Shown here: positions 62,916 to 64,000 of the stretch, in pieces
Numbering within the stretch: the stretch's first letter is position 1
How the letters are laid out: every line of letters begins with the position of its first letter
Source of the DNA: Eubacterium sp.
GTDB lineage: Bacteria; Bacillota; Clostridia; Lachnospirales; Lachnospiraceae
DNA length: 64,000 bases
Assembly: GCA_022796875.1 (NCBI GenBank)
Contig: JAAWJJ010000009.1
Coordinates: 1 to 64,000 of the forward strand
Direction: 5' to 3'
The notes under the pieces: generated by a model
What the model was told of the DNA's origin: nothing
What the model saw: the letters and a program-made list of their open reading frames with translations, nothing else
Databases searched by the model: none
Position numbers and translations under genes: made by a program

Positions 62916-64000
62916 ACTGCGGCTCCGCCTCCAGCTTCTCCAACTCCTGCATAAGCTGTGCATTCCGTTCATGAAGCATGAACTTTTTGTTAAACTTATA
63001 ATAATCTTCGCATCCGTTCCGGCTGATAAATTTTGCGCAATTATAGTTTACGGTCAGTTCCGTTACCAGTATCAGCATTTCGTTTCCATCGCCAAACGTT
63101 TTATCCACAAATGCAAACAAATGATGCAGCTGCCCGGAAATGTTCTTTATCTGTTCCCGCAGCTGCCCGACCTGCTTATCAAAGCCGTCCTTGATATATG
63201 CAAATGCCTGCGCCGAATCTTCGATATTCCTGCGTTTCAGTTCATGCAGATCATTTTCCAGAGCCATAATAATAAACTGGCAGTTATTTTTTTCTTCCCT
63301 TGACAATGCGTTAGCCGCCTGCTGCTTTTCCAGCGTTTCTTTTGTCCGTACCATCATGTCCGACAGCGCTTCCTGCGCCGATTTTTCGGTAAGTTGAGTC
63401 TTTATCTCCTTTAATACAGGAAACAGCGCGCGCAGCGCGTCGTCTGTTTCGACCTGATCGTCGATCTCATGCTGCATGGCCTCCAGCAGCAGTCCCATTA
63501 ACGAAAGACGTTCGTCGAACGGGGCTTTTTTTGCCCTGTTACGAATCTGTTTATCGGAATCTCCGCTTAAAATATCCTGAACAGCGTAATCCTGCCGGTA
63601 TTTCATATACAGGTCATAGTATGCGGCAAAATCGCGGACAATCCGTTTATTGCATAAAAACTGCCCGATCAGTATTTCGTCCACTGGATAGCCACATTCT
63701 TCGTTCAGATACATCGCGTCCGACAGATCTTCCCAGCCCCTTGCCGTGACATAGTTTCTGCCGTCCACCGTCGTTTCAATCAGGTAAAAATCTTTCTTTT
63801 TCACATCCAGATAAGTAAGGATCGCTTTATGCACGCCTCTGTTAATCGCATAATCCCGCCAGACAGGATAAGCCGGCTCTACATTTAATACTTTTAACCG
63901 GTCCAGCGTAACTACATCAAATTCCCGGACGGAACGGTTAAATTCCTGCGGGTTCCCGGCCGTCACGATCACCCAGCCTTCCGGCACCTGATGCCGCCCG
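62914..64000 (-). CDS. MoxR-type AAA ATPase, C-terminal part (5' end outside window)
   Basis: About 362 residues are visible and the frame is open at the window edge (GRHQVPEGWVIV), so the start and the Walker motifs lie outside. The VIVTAGNPQEFNRSVREFDV block is the sensor 1 and following segment of MoxR/dynein-related AAA ATPases, and VVTLDRLKVLNVEP continues it. The C-terminal part after residue 130 is helical and coiled-coil-like (EEKNNCQFIIMALENDLHEL). MoxR ATPases act as chaperones with VWA-domain partners; none is in view, but the leucine-rich repeat gene follows. Confidence 0.85.
   Translation of the reverse strand, partial: GRHQVPEGWVIVTAGNPQEFNRSVREFDVVTLDRLKVLNVEPAYPVWRDYAINRGVHKAILTYLDVKKKDFYLIETTVDGRNYVTARGWEDLSDAMYLNEECGYPVDEILIGQFLCNKRIVRDFAAYYDLYMKYRQDYAVQDILSGDSDKQIRNRAKKAPFDERLSLMGLLLEAMQHEIDDQVETDDALRALFPVLKEIKTQLTEKSAQEALSDMMVRTKETLEKQQAANALSREEKNNCQFIIMALENDLHELKRRNIEDSAQAFAYIKDGFDKQVGQLREQIKNISGQLHHLFAFVDKTFGDGNEMLILVTELTVNYNCAKFISRNGCEDYYKFNKKFMLHERNAQLMQELEKLEAEPQ

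Overview
The window looks like chromosomal DNA of an anaerobic Clostridia bacterium, most likely in or near Lachnospiraceae. Base composition is moderate. Shine-Dalgarno sequences of the AGGAGG type precede nearly every gene. The S10-spc-alpha ribosomal protein cluster is complete and in Gram-positive order, with the clostridial KOW-protein gene between map and infA and a long L17. S14 and L36 are the zinc forms.

Layout. (1) 1-941: the N-terminal two thirds or less of an AT-rich STAND-type NTPase with a nuclease-like N-terminus, probably an Avs-like anti-phage gene, cut by the window edge. (2) 1282-5210, minus strand: a TRAM/Fe-S RNA uridine methyltransferase (RlmD/RumA type), YhaM and an HtrA-like membrane protein that has lost its catalytic triad. 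(3) 5526-10106, plus strand: mutS2 and an OmpR-type two-component pair, closed by a bidirectional terminator. (4) 10170-27092, minus strand: rpsJ to rplQ. (5) 27472-30584: a SleB-type cell wall hydrolase with coiled coil, a gamma carbonic anhydrase, thymidylate kinase and a small membrane protein. (6) 30648-32705: an AgrC/LytTR-type two-component system. (7) 33088-35636, plus strand: an rRNA methyltransferase coupled to an ABC-class ATPase. (8) 35665-38253: an SsuABC/TauABC-like importer. (9) 38444-40942: a YtrA-type GntR regulator with its ABC exporter. (10) 41131-43470: a 42-aa membrane protein, DUF4097 (toast-rack) lipoprotein, PadR and HAAS-type membrane protein operon. (11) 43650-43976: a CzrA-type ArsR sensor with a full alpha-5 zinc site. 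(12) 44340-58192, minus strand: a catabolic island with a TRAP transporter, an FabK/nitronate monooxygenase-like flavoprotein, an AprA-like flavoprotein with a two-cluster ferredoxin, LysR, TetR, an AEC transporter, an acyl kinase, a carrier protein, a phosphate acyltransferase, a DUF35 protein and a thiolase. (13) 58835-64000: a FliD-like protein, a lone LytTR regulator, thioredoxin and its flavin reductase, a BspA-type leucine-rich repeat protein and the C-terminal part of a MoxR-type ATPase.

The catabolic island reads as one pathway. TRAP imports an organic acid; flavoenzymes fed by ferredoxin reduce it; thiolase with its DUF35 partner cleaves or condenses the acyl-CoA; phosphate acyltransferase and kinase conserve energy as ATP. 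The substrate cannot be read from sequence.

The most unusual signal is non-coding. Three palindromic elements (13945-14223, 54331-55124, 62781-62915) share a core of about 60 bp. The largest is a nearly 800-bp imperfect palindrome inserted in the acyl-kinase operon. Several spacers also carry short tandem repeats with periods of 10, 15 or 20 bp.
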